14,228 bases of DNA from Triangularia verruculosa (GCA_033296885.1 MU864132.1:1-14228); one strand, 5' to 3'. Shown: positions 1 through 8,269, counted from the first letter of the stretch. Numbers and translations are program-made. Notes: generated from the letters alone by a model not told the origin.

Positions 1-503
1 TTATTATTATTATTTTAACTATATGAATTTACGTTTAATTTAAAATCTATATATTCTTAACCGAAATAGTAAAGTATTTTAAATTAGCTTTAATTTAACC
101 CGTCGAGGTTTATTTAAATAATCTATTAAATTTAAGATCTTATTTTTTTTCGTTTATTAAAGAATTTAAAGATAAATAGTATTTTAAAGTCGGCGAATAT
201 TAACTTCTTACTTAAATAGTAAAGAGTTAAATAAATGTATTACTTAAATAGTAAAAAGTTAAATAAATATATTACTTAATTATAATTAATCGATTAATTA
301 TATATATTTAATATATTAATTATATTTATCGAAAATATTATATATATTATTAAGCTTAACGATTAAAGGTTATATATATATAATAAGTATATAATATTAT
401 ATATTTTAATTTTAACCGACGATACCGGAGTTATAAAGAAAATTAACGTCGGGTATAGCGTTATAAAAGTACTTTTATTTAGGAAATTATTTTCTTCTAG
501 GAT
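1..503 (+). mobile_element. Family A copy, cut by the window edge and internally deleted
   Basis: This is a RIP-mutated copy of family A in sense orientation. It enters at the window's left edge, so its 5' end is not seen. The part at 10-205 matches 10140-10320 and, reversed, 3110-3310 and 9050-9240. It reaches the family 3' end (TTCTTCTAGGATATATA, equal to CTAGGACACA with C-to-T changes) at about 503. Compared with other copies it lacks roughly 200 bases after position 345, where the AT-rich middle joins directly to TATATATTATTAAGCTTAACG. The GC hairpin (AACGTCGGGTATAGCGTT, one arm mutated) is still recognisable at about 446-463. No coding frame is visible. Confidence 0.8.
210..273. repeat. 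Two tandem 32 bp units inside a family A copy
   Basis: Two adjacent 32-base units (210-241 and 242-273) both begin ACTTAAATAGTAAA. They differ only at two positions (GAG/AAG and ATG/ATA), both explained by G-to-A change. Other family A copies have a single unit here (for example AAAAAGTTAAATAAATATATCG at 1466-1487), so this is a local duplication in this copy. Confidence 0.85.
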
Positions 504-513
504 ATATAAAAAG

Positions 514-549
514 CTCTACTCGTAGGGACTTAGCTCCTCGTAAGTAGAG
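514..549 (+). other. Terminal hairpin of family B copy 1
   Basis: The arms CTCTACT (514-520) and AGTAGAG (543-549) are perfect inverted repeats closing an imperfect inner stem (CGTAGGGA / TCCTCGTA). They lie at the very 5' boundary of the element, as in the other family B copies. Confidence 0.7.
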
Positions 550-680
550 GGGATATAGGGGTTAAGCAAGTAAAGTAATTAATTTTAGTTACTTTATAAG
601 TTTATATTTAATTTATAATATAGATATTTATTATTATAATAATATATAACTAATCTCTATATTTACTTATTAATTAAGTT

Positions 681-750
681 TTTAATATTCTCTACTATTA
701 TCCGATATCCTCCGATATTATCTAATATCCTCCGATATACTCTAATATTT
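681..750. repeat. 10 bp minisatellite in family B copy 1, about 7 units
   Basis: A 10-base period with core TCCGATATCC / TCTAATATCC runs through seven units. The same array occurs at the same place in the other family B copies with different unit numbers (about 5 at 3591, 7 at 4931, 4 at 9721). Confidence 0.8.
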
Positions 751-1536
751 AACGTTACTTCTTTCCGATTATATTCGACTATTTTCCTATTACCCAATTA
801 TAATATAATTTAAACCTAAGTTTTATTAACGATTAAGCCTATTCCTTTAAGGTTCCTTTATATTACTTTAATAATATAATATTCTACAATATTTAATTAA
901 TACGTTTATTATAATTAAATTTACTAAATATATAGAAAAGGATAGTAAAGCTTACTTGTTTAAGGTTAATTAATATATTTAGTATTTTCATTATTATCTT
1001 CTTTATAATTATAATTATTTTAATATCGTTAATATCTTTAAAATAATATAGTTTAATAATTAAAAGGTATTTAATTATATAATTTAGGATTTTAAATTTC
1101 GGTAATATATTTTGAATATTATTTAATATAATTTAGTATTTTAGAATATTTTCGTCGGTATTTTAATAGTAATTAATATAAAAGTTATTAATTTTATAAT
1201 AAATAAATTAAAAAGAATTATATAAATATTTCTTTTTATATATAGGAGTTTTTTATTATAGTTTAAGTATACTTTATATAGCGCTTTATATCTTTTTTTA
1301 GCCTTTTTATAGCGTTTGTATTAAAATATACGTAAATATATCGGAAGTCCAAAACTTGAAATAATTTTTATATACGTTATATTATATAGTATAGTAGAGT
1401 ATACTACTATTATTTAATAATACTTTCTGGGCTTCGGGCCTAGCTTTTACTATTTTTATAATATAAAAAGTTAAATAAATATATCGTTTAATTATAATTA
1501 ATCGATTAACTATATATATTTAATGTGTGTCATAAA

Positions 1537-1550
1537 AGAAACGAAGTTCT
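1537..1550 (-). other. Small terminal stem-loop of family A, version beta
   Basis: AGAAACGAAGTTCT can pair AGAA with TTCT plus an inner C-G pair around a GAA loop. It lies 12 bases from the conserved end. The alternative version AGAAAATAATTTCT, seen at 7309-7322, pairs AGAAA with TTTCT. Confidence 0.5.
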
Positions 1551-1578
1551 AAAGAAAAAGAAAAAACAGTTCTTTAAC

Positions 1579-1596
1579 AACGCCATACCCGGCGTT
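1579..1596 (-). other. GC hairpin of family A (reference copy)
   Basis: AACGCC-ATACCC-GGCGTT has a perfect 6 bp stem and a 6-base loop. Counterparts are recognisable in most copies even after RIP (for example 4673-4690, 7343-7360, 2492-2509), and the inner ACCCGG/CCGGGT core is the best-kept landmark of the family. Confidence 0.85.
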
Positions 1597-1633
1597 GGTT
1601 TTCTTCACAGCCCGGCATCGTCGGTCAAAGTCA

Positions 1634-1672
1634 TGTCACGTGATGTCACGTGCCTGTCACGTGCCTGTCACA
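1634..1672. repeat. Short tandem array with three CACGTG palindromes
   Basis: Units ATGTCACGTG, ATGTCACGTG, CCTGTCACGTG and CCTGTCAC place CACGTG at 1637-1642, 1647-1652 and 1658-1663. CACGTG is the core recognised by fungal bHLH factors of the Cbf1/Pho4 type, which is a known motif; binding here is only inferred. RIPed copies show the same array as ATTACGTAATATTATATA, with different unit numbers. Confidence 0.75.
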
Positions 1673-2168
1673 TTCATGCGGCCTTCAATCGTCGAGCTCA
1701 GCAATATACGCAACTATATATATTTAATATATTAATTATATTTCTTAAAAATATTAATTAAAGTAATTTACTTTAGTAAAGTTCTTAATATAAATTAAGT
1801 ATTGTAATTAAAGTATAAAATAAAAAGAAGGAATTAAAGGTAAGAAAGTAGTATATTTAACGGAGATAGTTCCTTTCTTTTTATTAATATAAAAATTATA
1901 ATATTATAAAGTAATTTACTAATTAATAAAGAAATTATCGGCGTAATAATAAATAATATAATAAAGGAGGCCTTTAAAAGGTTTAAACTATATCGTTATA
2001 TTATATATATTATTAAGTTTGACGATTAAAGGTTATATGTATATAATAAATATATAATATTATATAATATAACTTTAATTAACGATATCGGAACTATAAA
2101 GAAAATTAACGCTAGATATAACGTTATAAAAAACTTTTCTTTTTAAGAAATTACTTTCTTTTAGAATA

Positions 2169-2450
2169 TATTTAAACCTTTTAAACGCCTCCCTTATTAC
2201 ATTATTTATTACCGCGCTAATAACTTTCTTATTAGTTAGTAAATTACTTTATAATATTATAATTTCCGTCTTAATAAAAATAAAGGAACCGTTTTTATTT
2301 TTTTACCCTTAATTTTCTTTTATTATTTTATATTTTAATTAAAACGTTTAATTTATTAAAGTAAATTATTTTAATTAATATTTTTAATAAATATAATTAA
2401 TATATATAATTAATTAATTAATTAAAAATAAACGATATAATTATATTATC
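2169..2450 (-). mobile_element. Family A middle fragment in inverted orientation
   Basis: From TTTAAACCTTTTAAACGCCTCC to AATTAATTAATTAAAAATAAACG this matches the family A middle read on the minus strand (compare 6450-6665 and 8470-8720). It lacks the 3' terminal 190 bases. Together with the + strand copy just upstream (about 1729-1995) it forms an inverted repeat of some 230 bases with a spacer of roughly 180 bases. Family B copy 4 starts at its right edge. Confidence 0.7.
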
Positions 2451-2493
2451 TACTTATAAAGATTTAGGTCTTTATAAATAAGGGGAATATAAA

Positions 2494-2560
2494 CGCCGGG
2501 TATAGCATTATAAAAGAACTTTTTTTTTTTTTTAAGAAATTATTTTCTTCTAAAATATAG
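2494..2560 (+). mobile_element. Family A mini-copy (about 67 bp) with 14 bp duplication
   Basis: Between the duplicates AAGGGGAATATAAA at 2480-2493 and 2561-2574 sits only the hairpin-to-3'-end part of family A: hairpin, TATAAAAGAAC, a T tract, AAGAAATTATTTTCTTCTA and the end AAATATAG. Without it the host reads AATAAGGGGAATATAAAAGTTAAGCGGG, which matches intact family B (GGGGGGATATAGGGGTCGAGCGGG at 4822-4845). Confidence 0.85.
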
Positions 2561-2637
2561 AAGGGGAATATAAAAGTTAAGCGGGTAAAGTAATTAATTT
2601 TAACTACTTTATAAGTTTATATTTAACTAATAATATA

Positions 2638-3531
2638 TCTTAGAGGAAAATAATTTCTTAAAAAAAAAAAAAGTTCTTTTACAATACTATACCCGGTGTT
2701 GGTTTTCTTTATAGTTCTAATATCGTCGGTTAAAATTATATTATATAATTCTACGTATTTATTATATATATACGGCTTTTAATTGTCGAACTTGATAATA
2801 TATGTAATATAATAATATAATTTAAACTTTTTAAATACTTCTTTTATTATATTATTTATTATTATACTAATAATTTCTGTACCGACCGGTAAATTATTTT
2901 ATAGTATTATAACTCCTATATGAATAGAAATAAAAAAATCGTTTCCGTTAAATATATTTTTTTCTACTTTTAATTTTCTTTCTTCGTTTTACATTTTAAT
3001 TAATACTTTCGATAAATATAATTAATATATTAAATATATATAATTAAGTAATTTCTTAATAACTATAATTAAACGCTATATTTATTTTACTCTTCATTAT
3101 TCGAAAAGTAAAAAAGAATTAATATTCGCCGATTTTAAAATATTATTTATTTTTAAATTATTTAACGAACAAAAGAAAATAAAGTCCAAAATTTAATAAA
3201 TTACTTAAACAACCTTCGACGGATTAAATTAAGGTTAATTTAAAATATTTTATTCTTTCGGTTAAAAATATATAGATCCTAAGTTAAATCTAAATATATA
3301 TATTTACTATAATAATCTAAAAAAAGAAGTTTATTATTAAAAGGAGAAAATCGTCGAGTAAATATAGTATATATAGTATTTAATAGTAGTTATTATTAGA
3401 GATATTTAATAGGAATAATTAACTTAATATAATATTAATAGTTGTAAAGAGACTATTACTTTTATAATGATTGTAATATATTATATCTATATGACACTTA
3501 TTACTTTCTATATAAACTAACGAACCTAAGA
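2638..3531 (-). mobile_element. Full-length family A insertion, 894 bp, 17 bp duplication
   Basis: This is the best-defined full-length copy. The exact duplicates ATTTAACTAATAATATA lie at 2621-2637 and 3532-3548 inside family B. An empty site exists in this window: the same stretch is uninterrupted at 4882-4915 (CATTTAACTAATAATATAGGCCC). Read on the minus strand it begins at the family 5' end (TTAGGTTCGTTAGTTTATATAG) and ends at the conserved terminus. It includes the GC hairpin (about 2684-2702) and the 3' body with GACCGGTAAATT at 2883. Stops fill all frames, and I see no protein signature. With a 5' start shared by 9931 and 6666, it defines the family length. Confidence 0.88.
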
Positions 3532-3590
3532 ATTTAACTAATAATATAAGCCCTATAATATTATAATAATATAACCGACTTTATTTCTTT

Positions 3591-3640
3591 AATATTTTCC
3601 GATATTTTTTCATATCTTTTAATATCCTCCGATATTATTA
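3591..3640. repeat. 10 bp minisatellite in family B copy 4, about 5 units
   Basis: Units run AATATTTTCC, GATATTTTTT, CATATCTTTT, AATATCCTCC and GATATTATTA. The array has the same position and phase as in the other family B copies but fewer units. Confidence 0.75.
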
Positions 3641-3946
3641 CTTCTTCCCGTTTATATATAACTATTTATCTATAACTTAATTATAATATACTTTATACTT
3701 TAATTTTATAATTAACTTTATAAATTCTTTTATATCCGGCTTATATTTCTTCAATTATTAAGTATTTTATATTATTTAATTTATACGTTTATTATAATTT
3801 AATCTCTTTAAAGTGTAAAATATAAATACAAAGTTTATTTAAATAAAATCGAATAATTCGTTTAAAGTATTAATTATTATTTTCTATATAATAATTATTA
3901 CTTTAATATTATCGGAATATTTAAAAGAAAAGATTAATATATTAAC

Positions 3947-4450
3947 TTAAAACTATTATTTATAATACTTATATATTACTATATACTTAAGTATAAAGCT
4001 ATTTACTTTTTTATATAATTAACGAAGGTAATTATATAAACTATAAAAGTATTATATTTTAATAGAAACTTTTTTAAAAATTAAAAACTATTTTACTTTA
4101 CTCTTTAAAACTTATTACTTTCCCTTTATTATAAGTATTATTTATTATATTATAAAATTAAACTTTATAAAATATTTAAACTTTAATACTTTATAGGATC
4201 TTTAAGTAAATTTCCTTAAGAGAAGTATAGTATTAACGGTTATAATTATTTTAAGTAGTTAATATCTAAAGAGTAAGGTTATTTAATTAACTTATAAAGG
4301 GTTATAATATAAATAAACTATTATTTACTATTTATTAACCTTCTATAGTTAATAAAAAGTTAACTTTATTATTTTACATAAAAGTTAAAGTTATTATCTT
4401 TTAATTATAAGTAGTAATTAAAAGATCCTTAAATATATACTACTATACTA
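3947..4450 (-). mobile_element. Family C copy 1
   Basis: This segment of about 0.5 kb matches the reverse complement of 12377-12901 over its whole length. Examples are ATTACTATATACTTAAGTATAAAGC against the start side, and TATAAGTAGTAATTAAAAGATCCTTAA, CTACTATACTATAG at the other. It lies between the family B body (copy 4) and the start of family B copy 5. No clear flanking duplication was found. It is more strongly RIPed than its partner. No open frame was found. Confidence 0.8.
4396..4426. repeat. Perfect 12 bp inverted repeat in family C
   Basis: ATCTTTTAATTA and TAATTAAAAGAT are perfect inverted repeats around a 7-base spacer TAAGTAG. The counterpart in the other copy (about 12402-12432) has one mismatch, so the structure belongs to the family. 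Confidence 0.8.
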
Positions 4451-4610
4451 TAGGAAAGTTTCTACTTATAAAGATTTAGTAAAGGGGATATAAGGGTTAA
4501 ACGGGTAAAATAATTAATTTTAATTACTTTATAAACTTATATTTAATCGGTAATATAAATATATAATATTACAATAATATATAATTATTATATATATTTA
4601 ATTATTAATA
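4451..4610 (+). mobile_element. Family B copy 5, 5' fragment
   Basis: It starts CTACTTATAAAGATTTAG and continues AAGGGGATATAAGGGTTAAACGGG to about 4610, where a family A copy begins. Compared with copies 2 and 3, about 11 bases forming the second arm of the terminal hairpin are missing. The remainder of this copy was not found downstream. Confidence 0.7.
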
Positions 4611-4789
4611 AGTTCTAAAAAAATAAAGTTTTAAAAGAAAAAAGAAAAAAAGAAAAAAAAAAGATTTTTTATAACGCTATACCCGGCGTTAATTTTCTTT
4701 ATAGCCCGATATCGTTAATTAAAATAATATTATATATTTATTATATCTATATAACTTTTAATCATTAAATTTAATAATATATATAATAT

Positions 4790-5700
4790 CTGCTCGTAGG
4801 GACTTAGGTCCTCGCAATTAGGGGGGATATAGGGGTCGAGCGGGTAGAGTAGTTGATTTTAGTTACTTTATAGGCCTACATTTAACTAATAATATAGGCC
4901 CTACAATATCATAACAACACGACCGACTTTATTTCTCCAATATCCTCCGATATCCTTTAACATCCTCTAATATCCTGTAATAACCTCTAATATCTTTTAA
5001 TATCGAACGTTATTTTTTCCCGATTATATATAACTACTTATTTATGACTTAATTATAATACAATTTATACTTTAATTTTATAATTAACTTTATAAATTCC
5101 TTCGTATCTAACTTATACTTTTTTAATTATTAATTATCCTTTATTATTTAATCTATATATTTACTATAATTCAACTTTTTTAAAATATAAAAAGTAAATA
5201 TAAAGTTTACTCGAATAAAATCAAATAATTTATTTAAAATATTAATTATTATTTTCTATATAATAATTACTACTTCGGTATTATAGAGATCTTTAAAAGA
5301 AAGAATTAATATTATAATATACTGTATTAAATATAACGGAAAATAAATTCTAAATAATATTTTTTTTTAATATTTTTAAAAGTTTTTATTAGTATTTTAA
5401 TAGCAATTCATATAAAGGTTATTAATTTTATAATTAATAAATTTAAAAAAGTTTTATCAATATCTTGTTTTTATATATAGGAGTCTTTTACTATAACTTA
5501 AATATACTTTATATAGCACTTTATATCTTTTTATAGCTTTTTTATAACGTTCGTATTAAGGTAGACGTAAATATATCGGAAGTCCGAATCTTATAACAAT
5601 TTTTAAACACTTTATATTATATAGTATAGTAGGGCACACTATACTCTAGTTTAATAATACTTTCTGGTACATAAAGGCCCAGTTTTTACTTTTTTTCATA
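4790..5700 (+). mobile_element. Family B copy 2, complete, 911 bp, nested in family A
   Basis: It starts CTGCTCGTAGGGACTTAGG and ends TTTTTTTCATA. The repeat ATATATAATAT flanks it (4779-4789 and 5701-5711); in AT-rich DNA an 11-base match is weaker evidence, but empty family A sites in this window support the junctions. It contains a GC-richer first 130 bases, a minisatellite, an AT body and the shared tail (GGAGTCTTTTACTATAA, ATATATCGGAAGTCCG, TATAGTATAGTAGGGC). TG...CA could be read at the ends as for an LTR, but the 5 bases outside them do not match. No frame of note is seen. Confidence 0.8.
4931..5000. repeat. 10 bp minisatellite in family B copy 2, about 7 units
   Basis: Consecutive units are ATTTCTCCAA, TATCCTCCGA, TATCCTTTAA, CATCCTCTAA, TATCCTGTAA, TAACCTCTAA and TATCTTTTAA. 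Substitutions are mostly of RIP type. Confidence 0.85.
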
Positions 5701-6263
5701 ATATATAATATAATAATATAATTTAAACCTTTTAAATACCTCCTTTATTATATTACTTATTACCGGATTAATAATTCCTTTATTAACTGGTAAAGTATTT
5801 TATAATATTATAACTCTTATATTAATAAAAATAAAAAGACCGTCTTTACTTTTCTACCTTTAATTCTCTTTTACTATTTTATACTTTAATTAAAACGTTT
5901 AACTTAGTAAATTTTAATTAAAGTAAACTACCTTAATTAATACCTTCAATAAATATAATTAATATATAATAATTAATTAATTAATTTATTATAATAAAAA
6001 AGTAATATATATATATTATTTTTCATTATTTTAAAAGTAAAAATAAATTAATATTCGCCGACTTTAAAATATTACTTATCTTTAAAATACTAAGTTAATA
6101 ATTATAAAGAAAATCCCGAATTTAATAGATTATATAAATAAATCTCAATAAATTAAATTAAATTCAATCTTAAATACTTTATAGTTTTAATTACAAATAT
6201 ATAATTTTGAAATTAAATTTAAATAAATATATCCGTTATGATAATATATAGAAAAGGGTTTAT

Positions 6264-6650
6264 ATATATCTTAAAGGAAACGAAGTTTTAAAAAAAAAGT
6301 TCTTTAATAACGTTATATCCGGCGTTAGTTTTCTTTATAGCCTAGTATTATCGGTTAAAGTTATATTATGTAATATTATATACGTATTATATATATACGG
6401 CTTTTAATTACCGAGCTTAATAATATATATAATATAATAATATAATATAAACTTTTTAAATACCTCCTTTACTATATTATTGATTACCGCACTAATAACT
6501 CCTTTACCGACCGGTAAATTACTCTATAATACTATAACTCCCGTATTAATAAAAATAAAAAGATTATTTGTACTATTTTTTTATTTTTTATTTTCTTTTA
6601 TTATCCTATACTTTAATTAATATTTTTAATAAATGTAATTAATATATTAA
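6264..6650 (-). mobile_element. Family A copy, interrupted by an opposite-strand family A copy
   Basis: It begins at the conserved terminus (TCTTAAAGGAAACGAAG), has the hairpin AACGTTATATCCGGCGTT and runs through ACCGCACTAATAACTCC and GACCGGTAAATTACTC to ATATATATAATTAAT. There the + strand copy 6666-7625 starts. The sequence right of that copy (7641 on) is probably its continuation but does not match the usual family A body. Confidence 0.75.
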
Positions 6651-6665
6651 ATATATATAATTAAT

Positions 6666-7625
6666 TTTTAGGTTCGTTAGTTTATATAAAAAGTAATAAG
6701 GGTCGTATAGATATAATATCTTACGATTATTATAAAAGTATAATAACTTCCGCTAAATACTTTATATACTATATTTATTCGACGACTTTCTGCTTTTAAA
6801 AATAAACTTTTTTCTATATATTATTGCTATTAATATAATTATCGGCGTTTAATATAAGATTTATATATTTTTAACTAAAGTAATAAAGGAGTTAAAATTA
6901 ATTTTAATGAAATTCTTTAAAATTTATTAAAATAATATATTAAATTTAAAATTTTATTTTCTTTTATCAAGTATTTTAAAAATAGGTAATATTTTAAAGG
7001 TTTAAAAGTTAAGTTTCTTCCGTTTATTAATAAAGGGAGCGAAGTATATATATCGTTTTTTTATTATAATTATTAATAAATAAATTAATTATATATATTT
7101 AATATATTAATTATATTTATTGAAAGTATTTATGAAAGTAATTTACCCTAGTAAAATTTTTAATTAAAATATAAAATAGTAAAAAAGAATTAAAAATAGA
7201 AAAATAATAAAAATAGTTTTTTTATTTTTATTAATATAAAAGTTATAGTATTATAATATTATTTACCGGTTAACGAACCTTTATAATAAAGGAGTTATGT
7301 GTCCTAGAAGAAAATAATTTCTCAAAAAAAAAGTTCCTTTACAACGCCATACCCGGCGTTATAAAGGAGTTATTAGTACCGTAATAAATAATATAATAAA
7401 GAAAATATTTAAAAGGTTTAAACTATGTTATTATATTATATATATTATTAAATTGGACGATTAAAAACCGTATATATAATATAGGTATATAATATTACAT
7501 AATAAGTACGTAATATTATATAGTATAACTTTAACCGACGATATGAAGTTATAAAGAAAATTAATACCGGATATAGTATTATTAAAGAACTTTTTTTTTT
7601 TTTTAGAACTTCGTTTTTTTTAGAT
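6666..7625 (+). mobile_element. Full-length family A copy, about 885 bp without its own insert
   Basis: It starts TTTTAGGTTCGTTAGTTTATATA, the same 5' end as 9931 and (reversed) 3531, and ends near TTTTAGATAT. The flanking repeat ATATATATAATTAAT (6651-6665) against ATATATATAATGAAT (7626-7640) matches at 14 of 15 bases. It contains the mini-copy 7299-7360. Its middle (about 6990-7065, GGGAGCGAAGTATATATATCG) differs from the body of 2638-3531 but matches 14160-14228 reversed, so at least two subfamilies exist. No coding frame was found. Confidence 0.75.
7299..7360 (-). mobile_element. Family A mini-copy (62 bp), 13 bp duplication, little RIP
   Basis: The exact duplicates ATAAAGGAGTTAT at 7286-7298 and 7361-7373 bound an insert that begins GTGTCCTAGAAG and ends at the outer base of the hairpin (GGCGTT). 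The insert keeps ACAACGCCATACCC, with CpA intact, so it is younger than its host copy. It carries terminal stem-loop version alpha (7309-7322, AGAAA-ATAA-TTTCT). Confidence 0.88.
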
Positions 7626-7640
7626 ATATATATAATGAAT

Positions 7641-7754
7641 CGATTTATACCCTTCGGGGTATTGAATTAATTCAAAACGATATAGAGAAGATTAATATAG
7701 CACTTACACTAAGGATAACATACTACTTAAAAAAGCGCTATTAATTTTTTAACT
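7641..7754. other. Less-mutated unique island with two palindromes
   Basis: About 110 bases match none of the three families elsewhere in the window and retain CpA (AGCACTTACACTAAGGATAACATAC). ATACCC-TTCG-GGGTAT (about 7647-7662) is a perfect 6 bp stem with a TTCG tetraloop, followed at once by the perfect palindrome TTGAATTAATTCAA. On the minus strand a short frame with two stops can be read, but I do not recognise it. It may be the divergent continuation of the family A copy at 6264. Confidence 0.5.
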
Positions 7755-7815
7755 AACGCTGGGTATAGTATTATAAAAGAACTTTTTTTTAAGAAATTAT
7801 TTTCTTTTACAATAT
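7755..7815 (+). mobile_element. Third family A mini-copy (about 61 bp)
   Basis: It starts exactly at the hairpin (AACGCTGGGTATAGTATT) and runs to the terminus (TTTTACAATATA) like the copies at 2494 and 7299. A clear duplication is not visible; only ATTAATT occurs on both sides. It carries terminal stem-loop version alpha. Confidence 0.65.
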
Positions 7816-8025
7816 ATTAATTAATTTATTAATAACTATAGTTAAGTAATATATTTATTTAACTTTTTATTATTTAAGTAAAAAACTAATATTCGCTAAC
7901 TTTAAAATATTATTTATTTTTAAATTATTTAACAAACGAACGAAAATAAAATCCCGAATTTAGTAAATTATTCGAATAAATATCGATAAATTAAATTAAT
8001 ATTAATTTTAAATACTTTATTATTT
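7816..8025 (-). mobile_element. Family A fragment, left part of a split copy
   Basis: Family A body reads from TTAATTAATTTATTAATAACTATAG through ATTCGCTAACTTTAAAATATT to TTTAAATACTTTATTATTT. It resumes after the insertion 8026-9490 at 9510 (GGTTAAAAATATATAAATTTT, to about 9561), where family B copy 3 begins. Confidence 0.7.
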
Positions 8026-8269
8026 TAATATATCTTAAAAGAAATGAAGTTTGAAAAAGAAAGTTCTTTAATAATACTATATCCGGTGTTAATTTTCTTT
8101 ATAGCCCGGTATTATCGATTAAAGTTATATTACGTAATATTATATACTTACTACGTAATATTATATATTTATTATATATATATAGCCTTTAATCATCGAA
8201 TTTAATAATATATATAATATAATAATATAACTTAAACCTTTTAAATACCTCTTTTACTATATTATTTAT

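Larger units (their letters stand above)
514..1460 (+). mobile_element. Family B copy 1, complete, with 10 bp flanking repeat
   Basis: This is a 947-base repeat unit. It begins CTCTACTCGTAGGGAC, contains a 10 bp minisatellite, a long AT-rich body and a characteristic tail (SHARED with 5345-5700 and 10985-11291): GGAGTTTTTTATTATA, TATATCGGAAGTCC, TATAGTATAGTAGAG and ATAATACTTTCTGG. The direct repeat ATATAAAAAG flanks it at 504-513 and 1461-1470 and is read as a target-site duplication. Left of it is the 3' end of one family A copy, and right of it is the interior of another. I see no open reading frame of note on either strand. Its own mobility enzymes are absent, so it is non-autonomous or a fragment of something larger. 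Confidence 0.75.
1525..1711 (-). mobile_element. Young family A insertion, nearly free of RIP
   Basis: This is a 187-base insertion with an exact 17 bp duplication AACTATATATATTTAAT at 1508-1524 and 1712-1728. The surrounding copy reads through correctly when the insert plus one repeat is removed (compare 290-330 and 7083-7120). Its left end GTGTGTCATAAAAG is the family 3' terminus read on the minus strand, and its right end is an internal point of the family, so it is 5'-truncated. Unlike all surroundings it keeps many CpA and TpG (CACAGCCCGGCATCG, GTCAAAGTCATG). A 78-codon frame starting GTG at 1525 overlaps it. That frame exists only because this patch escaped stop-creating mutation, and it ends in flanking RIPed DNA, so I do not call it a gene. 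Confidence 0.88.
1471..2168 (+). mobile_element. Family A copy, 5'-truncated, host of a young insertion
   Basis: This is a sense-orientation family A segment beginning inside the element (TTAAATAAATATATCG), running through the middle (GAAATTATCGGCGTAATAATAAATAATATAATAAAGGAGG region, about 1930-1975) and the hairpin region (2110-2127) to the 3' end at about 2168 (TTCTTTTAGAATATA). It is heavily RIPed. It carries a nested, nearly unmutated family A fragment at 1525-1711 with a 17 bp duplication, so this copy is the older of the two. Confidence 0.75.
2451..3946 (+). mobile_element. Family B copy 4, broken by two family A insertions
   Basis: Family B sequence starts CTACTTATAAAGATTTAGG and continues through AAGCGGGTAAAGTAATTAATTTT, a gap (the insert at 2638-3531), then AGCCCTATAATATTATAATAATATAACCGAC, the minisatellite and the AT body to about 3946. 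Removing the inserts at 2494-2560 and 2638-3531, each with one duplicate, gives a continuous match to 4790-5330. The body then passes into family C rather than the normal family B tail. Mutation is heavier than in copies 2 and 3. No reading frame is seen. Confidence 0.75.
4611..6262 (-). mobile_element. Family A copy split by family B copy 2
   Basis: Family A 3' part lies at 4611-4789 (terminus, A-rich tract, hairpin AACGCTATACCCGGCGTT at 4673-4690). The element resumes at 5712 (AATAATATAATTTAAACC) and continues through the middle and TTCGCCGACTTTAAAATATTA (about 6055) to about 6262, where another family A copy begins. Joining across 4790-5700 plus one duplicate restores the order seen at 6415-6445 and 8207-8237. 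Its 5' end is therefore missing or displaced. Confidence 0.78.

Noticed and set aside
514..1460. Family B as solo LTRs (TG...CA ends)
   Set aside because: Ends can be read as TG...CA in copy 2 only, the 5 bases outside do not match, and the flanking repeats that do match are 10-11 bp. Kept as an open question only for copy 3.
1525..1761. 78-codon open frame starting with GTG
   Set aside because: It coincides with the un-RIPed family A insert and runs out into AT-rich flank. It spans an insertion junction and the TSD, is low-complexity in parts and shows no domain; it is open because this patch lacks RIP-made stops.
2638..3531. Family A as a DNA transposon with terminal inverted repeats (TCTTAG at both ends)
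   Set aside because: The 6-base similarity appears in one RIPed copy only; less mutated ends (GTGTCCTAG and TTAGGTTCG) are not inverted repeats, and TSD length varies.
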